The notes: generated by a model not told the origin, from the letters alone. Numbered from the stretch's first letter, positions 15,037 to 23,265 are shown. The stretch: 33,264 bases of DNA from Sphaerochaetaceae bacterium (GCA_024405015.1 JAKSPE010000019.1:1-33264); one strand, 5' to 3'. Numbers and translations are program-made.

Positions 15037-15873
15037 CTATTTGGATGTAGGAATTGCGCCAAAGAAGTGAACGATATTTAGGTCTTTTGGACTATCGGTT
15101 CCGTGATCGCCGAGGTCTGTGTTCTCAGGTGTCGGTACGTTTGCATGACAACCATGGTCTGTGGAGAAAGCGATGAACGTATTGTGCTTTTTCCATTCCC
15201 GTTTGATGGTTTTGACAAGAATATCAAAGAACTCAGCCTGGCGGTAAAGGGCTGTTAGTGACTCTTTGGCTTCTGGTCCGTATTTGTGGTCAAGGGTATC
15301 ATACATCCAGGAGTAGAAGATGATGATGTCGTACTTGTCCTCCAGAATGGCATCCTGGACAATCTGAAATGCCATGCTCTCCTGTCCGATTCCATCTTCG
15401 GTGACGTTGATGATATCAAAACCTCGATCTTTGAAGATGGTGGCAAGGCTACAGTCCTCGGCTGCAACCATCAGCACTTTCTTGCCTGCTTTCATCCAAC
15501 TGTCAAACAGGCTCTGAATCTTGATGATCGGCTTTTCGTACTTCTGGATCCCATGGACGGATGGCTGAGCTCCTGTGTACATGGTTCCAAAGCAAACTGG
15601 AGTGACCGAAGGCATGACCGTCTGGAATGGCACGGAAACCTGTGTGTGTTTCAGGACAGGCTCAATGGCATCTGGATACTTTTCAAACAGCCACTGTCCG
15701 CAGCAATCCGGATTCTGGATGAAAACACGATCAAAAGGCTCTTTGCAAAGATCGCTCATGGCTTCTTCCAACCAAAGAATCGGTTCATCTGCGCATGCTG
15801 GTCTTTCCACGTTTGTGATGTCTACCACGGTTGCAGCAAATCTTGTTAACGATAATGTGTTCAATTCTTTCAT
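15037..15873 (-). CDS. Alkaline-phosphatase-superfamily hydrolase (type I phosphodiesterase/pyrophosphatase-like)
   Basis: A 278-residue protein from ATG 15873, chosen because AGGTGGGG precedes it; the frame extends further upstream without a ribosome site. The full two-metal set of the superfamily can be placed: Asp18 in TVVDIT, nucleophile Thr91 in PSVTP, Asp192 and His196 in YDTLDHKYG, Asp239-His240 in STDHG, and His257 in GDHGTD. It resembles phosphodiesterase/nucleotide pyrophosphatase and phosphonoacetate-hydrolase-like enzymes. No signal peptide is seen, so it should be cytoplasmic. It converges on the phn-PHP operon, making a role on the imported phosphorus compound possible (inference). 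Confidence 0.85.
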   Translation of the reverse strand: MKELNTLSLTRFAATVVDITNVERPACADEPILWLEEAMSDLCKEPFDRVFIQNPDCCGQWLFEKYPDAIEPVLKHTQVSVPFQTVMPSVTPVCFGTMYTGAQPSVHGIQKYEKPIIKIQSLFDSWMKAGKKVLMVAAEDCSLATIFKDRGFDIINVTEDGIGQESMAFQIVQDAILEDKYDIIIFYSWMYDTLDHKYGPEAKESLTALYRQAEFFDILVKTIKREWKKHNTFIAFSTDHGCHANVPTPENTDLGDHGTDSPKDLNIVHFFGAIPTSK

Positions 15874-16057
15874 ATCCCCACCTTGCTTTAGGTTATCTAA
15901 AGTCCCAATCGATTTGATTATACAGTATTCCATTGCGCAGTTGGCATAATTTTGAAGGATAGGCTTGCTAACAGCTGAAAACCTGGGGTATCGTGGCAGT
16001 GAATCAATCATTTATGAATGGCAGACAGTTTGCGTAAAAGGAAAGGTGGGGAGTCAG

Positions 16058-16408
16058 ATGGACAATCAGAAAGTTTTCGCAATGAGCGTTGCAAAGGTAT
16101 ACCCGTTTCTTGTGGCAAAAGCGGAGCGCAAGGGAAGGACAAAAGAGGAAGTGGATGAGGTGTGCAGCTGGCTGACCGGCTATACCTCTGAACAGATTGC
16201 GCAGCAGATTGCAAAAGGCGTGTCCTATGAGACCTTCTTCAACGAAGCTCCCCAGATGAATCCCAATTGCCACCTGATTACAGGCACTGTGTGCGGAATC
16301 CGCGTAGAAAACATTGAAGATCCTTTGATGCAGAAGATCCGTTGGCTGGATAAGCTTGTGGATGAACTTGCCAAGGGCAAGCCGATGGACAAGATTCTGC
16401 GAAAGTAA
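16058..16408 (+). CDS. DUF2200 family protein
   Basis: A 116-residue protein matching DUF2200 over its whole length: FAMSVAKVYPFLVAKAERKG, EVDEVCSWLTGYTSEQI, FFNEAPQMNPN, then ITGTVCGIRVENIEDPLMQK and the DKLVDELAKGKPMDKILRK end. This family is widespread and has no established function. The ATG at 16058 follows GGTGGGGAG. It is divergent from the phosphatase-like gene and lies upstream of an XRE regulator on the same strand, 183 bases apart; no clear feature is seen in that gap. Confidence 0.9.
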   Translation: MDNQKVFAMSVAKVYPFLVAKAERKGRTKEEVDEVCSWLTGYTSEQIAQQIAKGVSYETFFNEAPQMNPNCHLITGTVCGIRVENIEDPLMQKIRWLDKLVDELAKGKPMDKILRK

Positions 16409-16591
16409 GCAGGCCATACAAGGTTTGGTTTGATAAAAAATGATCGTCAGGTGACTGGACTTTGCGGTAAGATGCGGGTGAAAAGGACGAAATGGACATA
16501 GCGTGTCTGGTGAAAACACGGCATTTCTCGCTCTGTGTCGTGTCAATTTCGCAGAAGAAACCCTAGAGTCTGCTTGTCAGGAGGAAACGAC

Positions 16592-17104
16592 ATGAACCAG
16601 ATGAAGATCGGAGCGTTCCTGCGGGAACTGCGAAAAGAGAAGGGCCTTACCCAAGAGCAGCTTGCAGAGCATTTCAATGTGACAAGCCGAAGCGTCTCCC
16701 GTTGGGAAACCGGTAGCAATCTGCCTGATCTGGACATTCTGATTGGAATTTCGGATTTCTATGATGTCGATCTCCGTGAAATTCTGAATGGAGAAAGGAA
16801 GAGCGAGAAAATGGACAAGGAATTGAAAGAGACGGTTGAGAAGGTCGCTGAGTATTGTGAAGCAGGAAAGGAGAGGCTGAAGAGAAAGATGATGGAGAAT
16901 TCCATTGCAGCGGCGTTTTTGCTTATATTTGCGGCACTTCTTAACGGGACGAATGGATTTGGATTCATTCCACCTGAGCCATGCCAGAACATGATGGACT
17001 TTGCGTCAGGGCTTGCCTTGGCAATCCTGGTTCTGAATGCACTTTACCTGGCGGGAATCTTGGAAAAAATGAAAGCCTGGAAAAAGCGAACCTTCAAAAA
17101 ATGA
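16592..17104 (+). CDS. XRE regulator fused to a membrane domain
   Basis: A 170-residue protein. Residues 1-65 are a Cro/CI helix-turn-helix: LRELRKEKGLTQEQLAEHF, VTSRSVSRWETGSNLPDL, then the ILIGISDFYDVDLREIL helix. A charged linker leads to two hydrophobic segments (about 104-120 and 137-155) and a basic tail. Membrane-tethered XRE proteins of this shape are common in Firmicutes. GGAGG lies 6 bases before the ATG; an upstream in-frame start lacks support. A terminator follows 9 bases after the stop. Its targets are unknown. Confidence 0.85.
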   Translation: MNQMKIGAFLRELRKEKGLTQEQLAEHFNVTSRSVSRWETGSNLPDLDILIGISDFYDVDLREILNGERKSEKMDKELKETVEKVAEYCEAGKERLKRKMMENSIAAAFLLIFAALLNGTNGFGFIPPEPCQNMMDFASGLALAILVLNALYLAGILEKMKAWKKRTFKK

Positions 17105-17112
17105 ATGGGATG

Positions 17113-17150
17113 AGGCTGCAGCATTTCAACTGGATGTTGCAGCCTTTTCA
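17113..17150 (+). terminator. Intrinsic terminator of the XRE-membrane gene
   Basis: AGGCTGCAGCA pairs with TGTTGCAGCCT (17135-17145) with one G-T pair around an 11-base loop, followed by TTTTCATTT. Confidence 0.8.
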
Positions 17151-17202
17151 TTTCATATAAAGATATTAAGACTTTACTAAAACATATTTGAAGTTTGCAT
17201 GA

Positions 17203-17352
17203 CACTTTGTACAATGGTGTGGGGATGCCGGTGATGTGGTTCGCGTGGATGACTATCAGGAGATTGAACATCTTACTGCACTGTCTGGTGACCATCCACA
17301 CTATCTTGGTTGGGTTCCACTCAGCCGTGTTTTGGCTCAGAAAGCTGAGTGA
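17203..17352 (+). pseudogene. Possible gene remnant next to the insertion sequence
   Basis: A 49-codon frame with coding-like composition (including DDYQEIEHLTALSGDHPHYL and GWVPLSRVLAQKAE) ends in TGA at 17350, just before the IS left end. It is preceded by an in-frame stop and has no good start, so it looks like the C-terminal remnant of a disrupted gene. The family is not recognised. Confidence 0.3.
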
Positions 17353-17402
17353 ATTTGATGCTATCTTAAAAGTGGACATGAAGTGAGAGAAAAAAAGTTG
17401 TA

Positions 17403-17420
17403 CCTGATGGTATAATCAGG
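17403..17420 (+). promoter_or_regulatory. IS promoter with palindrome around the -10 box
   Basis: An extended -10 (TGG-TATAAT, TATAAT at 17411-17416) is flanked by the inverted repeat CCTGAT (17403-17408) / ATCAGG (17415-17420). No good -35 is seen. It likely drives orfA; the palindrome could bind the transposase or a repressor. Confidence 0.5.
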
Positions 17421-17447
17421 GAGGTACAGCAAGAGGAGAACACTGTC

Positions 17448-17801
17448 ATGGGAGCACATCTGAATCCATTGGAGAAGGAGTTTCTGATCAAGAGATACCT
17501 GTCCAGGAAAGGTACGGACATCAAGGAATTCTGCGAAGTGAACGACATCACCGTCCAGGCGTTCAAGAAATGGCTGAAGCAGTATTCAGAGGGAGGCATT
17601 GAGGCCTTGGTTTCAGCCAAGGCAAAGGATGGTGGGCTGCAGGTCCTTCCGGAAGGTATGAATCCGACCGTGGAGAACTGCAAGAGGGAGATCCTCAAGC
17701 TGCGCATCGAGAACGAGAGGCTAAAAAAAAATTATATTGTGGAGACGACGCCGGATGGGGGCCGGGTGTTCAGACGTTTAAAGGAGAAGAATGCGAAATA
17801 G
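17448..17801 (+). CDS. IS3-family transposase OrfA
   Basis: A 117-residue protein with a helix-turn-helix N terminus (EFLIKRYLSRKGTDIKEFC, then ITVQAFKKWLKQYSEGG) and a leucine-zipper-like REILKLRIENERLKK segment, as in OrfA of IS3 elements. It binds the element ends and regulates the fused transposase. AGAGGAG lies 9 bases before the ATG. At the A9 run ribosomes can shift -1 into orfB; without the shift the protein ends at 17801. Confidence 0.85.
   Translation: MGAHLNPLEKEFLIKRYLSRKGTDIKEFCEVNDITVQAFKKWLKQYSEGGIEALVSAKAKDGGLQVLPEGMNPTVENCKREILKLRIENERLKKNYIVETTPDGGRVFRRLKEKNAK
17723..17731 (+). promoter_or_regulatory. Programmed -1 frameshift site (A9)
   Basis: Nine consecutive A residues lie at the end of the OrfA zipper, exactly where orfB becomes open in the -1 frame. 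This is the usual IS3 slippery-site design that produces the OrfAB fusion. Confidence 0.75.
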
Positions 17802-18751
17802 TCCGAGACCTGCACGAGACCTGGGGCTACGACATAAAGGATGTCTGCGACCTCATGGAGGTGAGTCGGTCCGGCTACTACAAGTGGTTGGGAAGGGACG
17901 CCAGCCAAAGGGCCATAGACAGGGAGAAGCTGCAGGAACTTGTCGCAAAGGCCCATGCAGAGCATCCGTCCCATGGGTACAGGTGGATTGCGGCCTTCAT
18001 CCGCATCGGCGGCTTTTCTGCAGGTGACAGCAGCGTCTACAAAGCGTTCAGGGTGTTGGGCATACGCTCCGAGACGAAGCACCAGCCGCACTACAAGCCA
18101 CGAAAGACGAAGGACAAGTACCCGAACCTGATATTCACCACATGGGAGACCGTGGATAGGCCAAGGCAGGTCATCGTCTCCGACATGACGGCGTTCCATG
18201 TGTGGATCTTCTACTTCGAGCTCACCCTCTATTTCGACGTGTTCACGAAACAGATCGTATCCTACACCTTCGGAGAAAGGAGAGGTGACAGGATGCAGTA
18301 CATCACCGGGCTCCAGAAGGTCCTCGACATCCTTGCGGGGGAAGGCTGCACCGAACCTGTGGTCCTGCACACGGACCAGGGCTCCGTCTACGCCTCCGTC
18401 GCCTACAACGACCTGATAAGGGAGAAGAACATCTCCAGGTCCATGTCCCGTGCGGGGAAGCCCACGGACAACCCCGTGAACGAGTCCCTGAACGGATGGA
18501 TAAAGGAGGAGCTCTTCATGGACTTCCATCTCGGTGAATGCAGGTCAAGGGATGAAGTGGTCAAGGTCGTCGCCGACTATGTGGAGTTCTACAACGCAAG
18601 GAGACCAAGCTACGCCCTCCACTACGACACCCCTGACAACTACTACAGGAGATACAAGAGGGGGGAACTGGAAAAGAGGGATACGTTCGCGAACAGGACG
18701 CTTTCGGAGACGCCCAAGTTCGTCGAGAAGAGGAAGAAGAACAAAGGATGA
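17732..18751 (+). CDS. IS3-family transposase OrfB (catalytic part)
   Basis: The -1 frame is open from the A9 run; the first internal ATG is at 17855. It begins with a small HTH region (EIVRDLHETWGYD, VSRSGYYKWL), then HGYRWI, and the rve/DDE integrase core: counting from that ATG, Asp110 in VSDMTAFHVW, Asp174 in HTDQGSVY and Glu210 in NPVNESLNGW, with 35 residues between the last two as in the DD(35)E group. The basic C terminus ends FVEKRKKNKG. All catalytic residues are intact, so the element may still move. Confidence 0.9.
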   Translation, partial: LYCGDDAGWGPGVQTFKGEECEIVRDLHETWGYDIKDVCDLMEVSRSGYYKWLGRDASQRAIDREKLQELVAKAHAEHPSHGYRWIAAFIRIGGFSAGDSSVYKAFRVLGIRSETKHQPHYKPRKTKDKYPNLIFTTWETVDRPRQVIVSDMTAFHVWIFYFELTLYFDVFTKQIVSYTFGERRGDRMQYITGLQKVLDILAGEGCTEPVVLHTDQGSVYASVAYNDLIREKNISRSMSRAGKPTDNPVNESLNGWIKEELFMDFHLGECRSRDEVVKVVADYVEFYNARRPSYALHYDTPDNYYRRYKRGELEKRDTFANRTLSETPKFVEKRKKNKG

Positions 18752-18784
18752 TGCTATTCCTTGCAGTAAAAAGGGTTGCAAAAA

Positions 18785-18952
18785 CGTGTCCACTTCTGTG
18801 GATGAAATTGGTGGAAAAGGCTTAGGTTTGTCCACTTTGGGAAACGGTTTTTTCGGAAAAGAACCTGCCGTGTCTACTTCTGGAAAAAGGGAACAAAAAG
18901 ATATCTTTTTCGTGTCTACTTTTGTTGACAGCTACAGTTCCCGAGGAATTCT
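18785..18952 (+). repeat. Four end-like motifs at exact 42-base spacing
   Basis: The motif CGTGTCYACTTYTG occurs at 18785, 18827 (diverged, TTTGTCCACTTT), 18869 and 18911, each exactly 42 bases from the last. The fourth copy forms the IS right inverted repeat. The 28 bases between motifs are poorly conserved. The period equals 14 codons. Possible explanations are multiple transposase-binding sites or a host tandem repeat the element joined. Confidence 0.75.
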
Positions 18953-18969
18953 CGGCAACTGAAAGCTTC

Positions 18970-19060
18970 AAAATCTTGAAGAAATGCACAAATTCCGAGT
19001 TTAAAATCTTGAAGAAACGCACAAATCTGCTAAAATAAATCTTGAAGAAACGCATAAATT
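18970..19060 (+). repeat. Three 33-base direct repeats before the AAA ATPase
   Basis: A 25-base core beginning AAAATCTTGAAGAAA and ending in GCAYAAAT occurs at 18970, 19003 and 19036, exactly 33 bases apart, with 8-base variable spacers. The last copy ends 19 bases before the ATPase start. The period equals 11 codons; read on the minus strand it encodes FFKI-type repeats in an open frame. Iteron-like operator or host tandem repeat are both possible. Confidence 0.8.
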
Positions 19061-19079
19061 TTGGTGGTTAATTATAGTA

Positions 19080-20408
19080 ATGTATTTTAAGAGAAAAGTT
19101 TACGATAAGTTACTCAAATGGAAGAATGAGTACGCTGACAGTTATGCTGTCTTGCTTGAAGGTGCCAGACGTGTAGGAAAGTCCACTATAGCCGAGTGTT
19201 TTGCAAAAAAAGAGTACAAGTCATATGTCATGCTGGATTTCTCGAAAGAGATCGAGAATATAAAAAAGATATTTGATGATATTGGGAATCTTGACCTATT
19301 CTTTCTTCGTTTGCAGACAGAGAAAGGGGTAACACTCTATGAACATAAATCACTTATCATATTTGATGAGGTTCAGCTGTTCCCAAAAGCCAGACAGACA
19401 ATCAAACATCTCGTAAAAGATGGTAGGTATCATTACCTGGAGACCGGATCATTGATTTCAATCAAGAAGAACGTGAAGGATATTCTTATCCCATCTGAGG
19501 AAATGAAGATTCCGGTATATCCTATGGACTATGAGGAATTCTGTCTTGCCGTAGGTTCCAACTATGAAATTCTGAGGAGTGTCGCTGATTCTGGTAGCGG
19601 AATAGGTCAATCTACCAATCGCAAATTGATGCGGGATCTGAGGATCTATATGGCTGTTGGGGGAATGCCACAGGCTGTTGAAGCGTATGTAAATGGTAAA
19701 AACTTTTCGCAGATAGATGCAGTAAAGCGACGAATCATTGAACTGTATGAGGAAGATTTCAGAAAACTGGATGCTTCTGGACGCTTGTCGGCTATATATA
19801 AGGCAATTCCAGCACAGCTAGCGAAAGGGGCACGAAATTTTCGGATTACAAGTGCAATTGAGAAGAGAAACAATACAAAGGCAGAAGAGTTCCTTTATGA
19901 TTTGATTGATTCAAAGACCGTTCTCGCCTGCTATAACACAACAGATCCTGGGGTGAGTTTGGATCACACAAAGGATTATGATCACTACAAACTCTATGTG
20001 GCAGATACTGGGCTATTCGTGACGCTCCTGTTTATGGATCGACCCGAGACGGAAAATGTAATCTACTCAAAACTGCTTTCCGATAAACTCCCTGCAAACT
20101 TGGGTTACTTGTATGAGAATCTTGTTGCTCAGATGATTGCCGCTTCAGGTAGAAAACTCTATTACCATACGTGGGAAAAAGAGAATAGTACCCATTATTA
20201 TGAAGTGGATTTTCTCATTTCTGCAGGTGGCAAAATCAATGCTTTTGAAGTGAAATCTTCAGGAATGGGGGCTCATGAGTCCATAACGGTATTTTCGGAG
20301 AAATTCTCCAAACACGTTCTGAGAACTTATCTGCTGTCACAAAAGGATGCAGGGAAAGAGGGCTCTCTGATTCTTGAGCCGTTCTATCTTCTACCTTTTT
20401 TATTGTAA
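19080..20408 (+). CDS. AAA ATPase with DUF4143 domain
   Basis: A 442-residue protein. The AAA_14 domain has Walker A GARRVGKST (28-36) and Walker B SLIIFDEVQ (91-99), with the ETGSL sensor near 122. After a helical winged region, the DUF4143 domain carries a nuclease-like HYYEVDFLI...NAFEVKSS motif near residues 380-405, the D-ExK pattern of PD-(D/E)XK folds. These ATPases are abundant and often multicopy in gut spirochaetes and anaerobes; their function is unknown. No good ribosome site is seen (GGTGG is 13 bases away). It follows the IS and the 33-base repeats, suggesting an accessory block. Confidence 0.9.
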   Translation: MYFKRKVYDKLLKWKNEYADSYAVLLEGARRVGKSTIAECFAKKEYKSYVMLDFSKEIENIKKIFDDIGNLDLFFLRLQTEKGVTLYEHKSLIIFDEVQLFPKARQTIKHLVKDGRYHYLETGSLISIKKNVKDILIPSEEMKIPVYPMDYEEFCLAVGSNYEILRSVADSGSGIGQSTNRKLMRDLRIYMAVGGMPQAVEAYVNGKNFSQIDAVKRRIIELYEEDFRKLDASGRLSAIYKAIPAQLAKGARNFRITSAIEKRNNTKAEEFLYDLIDSKTVLACYNTTDPGVSLDHTKDYDHYKLYVADTGLFVTLLFMDRPETENVIYSKLLSDKLPANLGYLYENLVAQMIAASGRKLYYHTWEKENSTHYYEVDFLISAGGKINAFEVKSSGMGAHESITVFSEKFSKHVLRTYLLSQKDAGKEGSLILEPFYLLPFLL

Positions 20409-20460
20409 TCGATATTCACATTGATGTTTTGAATTCCCAACAAAAATAAAGGTGGTCTTT

Positions 20461-20781
20461 ATGGCGTCCAGCAAAGAGTATCTGAATTTCATCATGGAGC
20501 AACTGTCTGGTCTTGAACATGTGACATACAAGGCTATGATGGGTGAGTACATCCTCTATTATCGTGGTAAAATCATTGGTGGAATCTACGATGATCGGTT
20601 TCTGGTGAAATCGATATCTAGTGCGATTGCAATGATGCCGAATGCGGAATATGCTGTGCCATATGAAGGTGCAAAGCAGATGCTTGTGGTGCCTGGTGTC
20701 GAAGACAGAACCTTTCTGACAAGGCTGTGTGATGCCATGTACGATGAACTGCCAGAACCAAAAGCCAAGAAGGTGAAATGA
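20461..20781 (+). CDS. TfoX N-terminal-domain protein
   Basis: A 106-residue protein equal to the TfoX/Sxy N-terminal domain: YLNFIMEQLSGLEHVTYKAMMGEYILYYRGKIIGGIYDDRFLVK, then PYEGAKQMLVVPGVEDRTFL. The competence regulator Sxy has a further C-terminal domain that is missing here; stand-alone N-domain proteins are common and of unknown role, so competence should not be inferred. AGGTGG lies 7 bases before the ATG at 20461. The lipoprotein gene starts one base after its stop. Confidence 0.85.
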   Translation: MASSKEYLNFIMEQLSGLEHVTYKAMMGEYILYYRGKIIGGIYDDRFLVKSISSAIAMMPNAEYAVPYEGAKQMLVVPGVEDRTFLTRLCDAMYDELPEPKAKKVK

Positions 20782-20782
20782 G

Positions 20783-21283
20783 ATGAAGAGGATACTTGTG
20801 ATTGCATTGCTGGCAACAATGCTTATTGCTTTGCTTGTAGGGTGCAAGAGCGCTGAGAACCAGCAGGAAGCTGTAGAGGCTGTTGGCATGGGCCTTGCAA
20901 ATCCGATGCACGGATCGTCCCAGGAAGAGATCCATGCACTGGATGGGGTGATACTTTCCATTCCAAAGGCAAGCACAACAGCTACATGGATGCGCATCTA
21001 CAGCTCTGAGGATTCCGTTCTGGATCAGGTGACTTTTGAATATGGCTCTGCCGAGTATTGCTACAGAGCAAAGAAAACCAAGGAGCTTCAGGATATCTCA
21101 GGCATGTACTACAATTGGACCCACGTCGAGGACCTTGATGATGCCAAACTCTACACCAATGAACAGGGTCAGGGGATTGTACTGTGGTTTGCAGAAGGGG
21201 CTTCCTACAGCCTCAGTATGAGCGAAAGCGCAACAGCGGAGAGCCTTGAGGCTATGTTTGAACTGGTATGGAATGGCCAGTAG
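20783..21283 (+). CDS. Lipoprotein of unknown function
   Basis: A 166-residue protein with a lipoprotein signal (MKRILVIALL...ALLVGC, Cys21). The mature part has strand-rich sequence, including GMYYNWTHVEDLDDAKLY and GIVLWFAEGASYSLSMSESA, which resembles the C-terminal extracytoplasmic domain of some Firmicute DUF4367-type proteins. Its start is one base from the TfoX-like stop, so it is translationally coupled. Function unknown. Confidence 0.8.
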   Translation: MKRILVIALLATMLIALLVGCKSAENQQEAVEAVGMGLANPMHGSSQEEIHALDGVILSIPKASTTATWMRIYSSEDSVLDQVTFEYGSAEYCYRAKKTKELQDISGMYYNWTHVEDLDDAKLYTNEQGQGIVLWFAEGASYSLSMSESATAESLEAMFELVWNGQ

Positions 21284-21384
21284 AAAGGGGATGGAAAGGT
21301 CTTAAGATGACCTGAAATTCCGCATACAAAAAACTGTAGACCATACTGCCGTAGCAAATCTGTTTTTTAAGGAGTGCAGTTTCA

Positions 21385-22848
21385 ATGCCTTGTACAACAT
21401 TACTTGTCGGAAAGAAAGCCAGCAATGACAATACAACCATGATTTCCAGAACCGATGACGGTTACTTCGATGAGAAGAAACTGATTGTGGTGGAGCCTAA
21501 GGACCAGCCAAGAAAATACAAGACGGTAATCTCTCATCTGGAGATTGAGCTTCCGGAGAACCCGATGCGCTACACGGCAAGTCCAAGTGTGGACCCAAAA
21601 CATGGCATCTGGGCTGCAACCGGTATCAATGCTGCACAGGTCGGTATGACCGCAACCGAGACTATCACCTCCAATCCAAGGGTTCTGTCTGCAGACCCAT
21701 TGGTCCGCTATGAGAAGGCTCAGAAGAAGGGCGAAAAGGACAAGGTCGGTGGTATCGGCGAAGAGGACATCGTCGTACTCGTTCTTCCGTATATCCACAG
21801 TGCCAGAGAAGGTGTTGAGCGCCTTGGTATGCTGCTGGAGCAGTATGGAACCTATGAATCCAACGGCATCGCCTTCAATGATGAGAATGAAATCTGGTGG
21901 CTGGAGACCATCGGCGGTCACCACTGGATTGCCAGAAGAGTCCCAGATGATCGCTGTGTCATCATGCCAAACCAGTTCGGTATGGATCATTTTGACTTTG
22001 ACGATGCCTATGGCGAAAAGAAGGAGTACCTTTGCTCTGCTGATTTGAAGGAATTTGTGGAGAAATATCATCTGGACCAGAACCAGGACGGTCATTTCGA
22101 TCCAAGATGGGCCTTTGGTTCCCGTTCTGATTCCGACCATGTCTATAACACACCAAGAGCTTGGTTCATGGGTCGCTATCTGACACCGTTCTCCCATAAG
22201 TGGGATGGCCCTTGCGCAGAGTTCGGACCGGAAAGTGACAATATCCCATGGTCCTTGGTCCCAGACAAGAAAGTCACAGTGGAGGATGTGAAATACCTGC
22301 TGTCCTCCTACTATCAGAGAACCCCATACAACCCGTATGCGGCAGCAGATCTTCCTCAGAAGGGTATGTATCGTCCAATCGGCATCAGCAGAACCGGTGT
22401 GACAAGCATCTGTCAGATTCGAAGCGATGTCCCAGAGGCAATTCGGGGTATCGAGTGGATCTGCTTTGGCTCCAATGCCTTCAATGCCATGCTTCCGGTC
22501 TATCCGAATGTGCCGAAGATGCCGGAGTATCTGGGCAAGGTGACAATGGACGTCTCGACCGAGAACTTCTACTGGGCAAGTCGTCTGGTGGGTGCTCTTG
22601 CCGATGCACACTTCGGTTCCTGCATCCAACTTATTGAACGCTATCAGGAGAAGGTCACGGTGGAAGGCCGACGCATTGTGCTGGAATATGATCAGAAGAT
22701 TGCACAGTCCGGTGATATGAAACTTGCCCAAAAGGCCAATGAGGCGCTCTCTGAAATGGCCAGAAAGGCTACAACCGATGTCCTTGGTAAGGTCTTGAAG
22801 GTTGCAAGTGAGCATATGAAAAACGGCTATAGCAGAGCCGACCATTAA
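21385..22848 (+). CDS. C69-family dipeptidase
   Basis: A 487-residue Ntn-hydrolase of the C69 (PepD-type) family. The N terminus MPCTTLLVGKKAS places the nucleophile at Cys3, exposed after removal of the first residues. Other family marks are ISRTDDG, ATGINAAQVGMTATETI near residues 73-89, and WWLETIGGHHWIARRVPDD. No signal peptide is present, so it is a cytoplasmic peptide-degrading enzyme. AAGGAG lies 10 bases before the ATG. It is followed 18 bases on by a lipoprotein and an M28 peptidase, making a peptide-use cluster. The 101-base gap before it shows nothing strong. Confidence 0.93.
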   Translation: MPCTTLLVGKKASNDNTTMISRTDDGYFDEKKLIVVEPKDQPRKYKTVISHLEIELPENPMRYTASPSVDPKHGIWAATGINAAQVGMTATETITSNPRVLSADPLVRYEKAQKKGEKDKVGGIGEEDIVVLVLPYIHSAREGVERLGMLLEQYGTYESNGIAFNDENEIWWLETIGGHHWIARRVPDDRCVIMPNQFGMDHFDFDDAYGEKKEYLCSADLKEFVEKYHLDQNQDGHFDPRWAFGSRSDSDHVYNTPRAWFMGRYLTPFSHKWDGPCAEFGPESDNIPWSLVPDKKVTVEDVKYLLSSYYQRTPYNPYAAADLPQKGMYRPIGISRTGVTSICQIRSDVPEAIRGIEWICFGSNAFNAMLPVYPNVPKMPEYLGKVTMDVSTENFYWASRLVGALADAHFGSCIQLIERYQEKVTVEGRRIVLEYDQKIAQSGDMKLAQKANEALSEMARKATTDVLGKVLKVASEHMKNGYSRADH

Positions 22849-22866
22849 GCGGAGGTAAGATAGTTT

Positions 22867-23265
22867 ATGAAGAGAATTCTGATTGCTTTGGTTTGTGTTG
22901 TCCTGCTTTTGGTTTTGGTTGGCTGCTCAAGTCGCCATTATGTATCCTCCTATAAAGCCACCCTGTTTGTGCATTCCAATCGTGCAAACTCTTCCTATAT
23001 GAGATTCTCGGGTTTCGATGGGAAAATGGTGTTCAAGATGAAGAGCTCAGGAAATGACACATTAAGCTGCTCTGCAAAACTCGAGTCCGGTAGTGCTACT
23101 CTTTACTATGATGACAACGGTACAAAGACACCGATTCTGTCCATTCATGGAGGCGAAGAGGTCAGCACAAAAGTCTTTTCTCTCAAAGCCGGTAAGGTCT
23201 ATGTCATTGTGGAGACCGACGGCAAATGCTCAAATGGTGCTTTCACATTCGATATTGAAAAATGA
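22867..23265 (+). CDS. Lipoprotein of unknown function
   Basis: A 132-residue protein with a clear lipoprotein signal (MKRILIALVC...LVLVGC, Cys20). The mature part is strand-rich (MRFSGFDGKMVFKM, GSATLYYDDNG, KVYVIVETDGKCSNGAFTFDIEK), suggesting a small beta sandwich such as a binding or scaffold domain. It lies between two peptidase genes and overlaps the M28 gene by 4 bases (ATGA), so it may help that enzyme at the membrane; this is inference. No family recognised. Confidence 0.75.
   Translation: MKRILIALVCVVLLLVLVGCSSRHYVSSYKATLFVHSNRANSSYMRFSGFDGKMVFKMKSSGNDTLSCSAKLESGSATLYYDDNGTKTPILSIHGGEEVSTKVFSLKAGKVYVIVETDGKCSNGAFTFDIEK

Larger units (their letters stand above)
17362..18930 (+). mobile_element. 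IS3-family insertion sequence
   Basis: Two overlapping frames encode an OrfA/OrfB transposase joined by a -1 frameshift site. AAAAGTGGACATGAA (17368-17382) matches the reverse complement of 18909-18923 at 13 of 15 positions and marks imperfect terminal inverted repeats; the outer limits are approximate. The body is visibly richer in G and C than its neighbours, suggesting recent arrival. No target duplication could be fixed. The right end holds extra copies of the end motif (see the repeat at 18785). Confidence 0.8.

Noticed and set aside
18822..19055. Minus-strand 77-residue ORF through the repeats
   Set aside because: No ribosome site precedes its ATG and the content is a translation of tandem repeats, so it is not annotated as a gene; the open frame is mentioned only as an observation.
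18970..19060. CRISPR-like array before the ATPase
   Set aside because: The gaps between the 25-base cores are only 8 bases, far too short for spacers.
20461..20781. Natural competence regulator (Sxy)
   Set aside because: Only the N-terminal TfoX domain is present; such stand-alone proteins are widespread and not evidence of competence.
21400..22845. 481-codon minus-strand open frame opposite the C69 dipeptidase
   Set aside because: It is a mirror of the strongly supported dipeptidase, has Cys/His/Trp-rich non-protein-like content and no family match.
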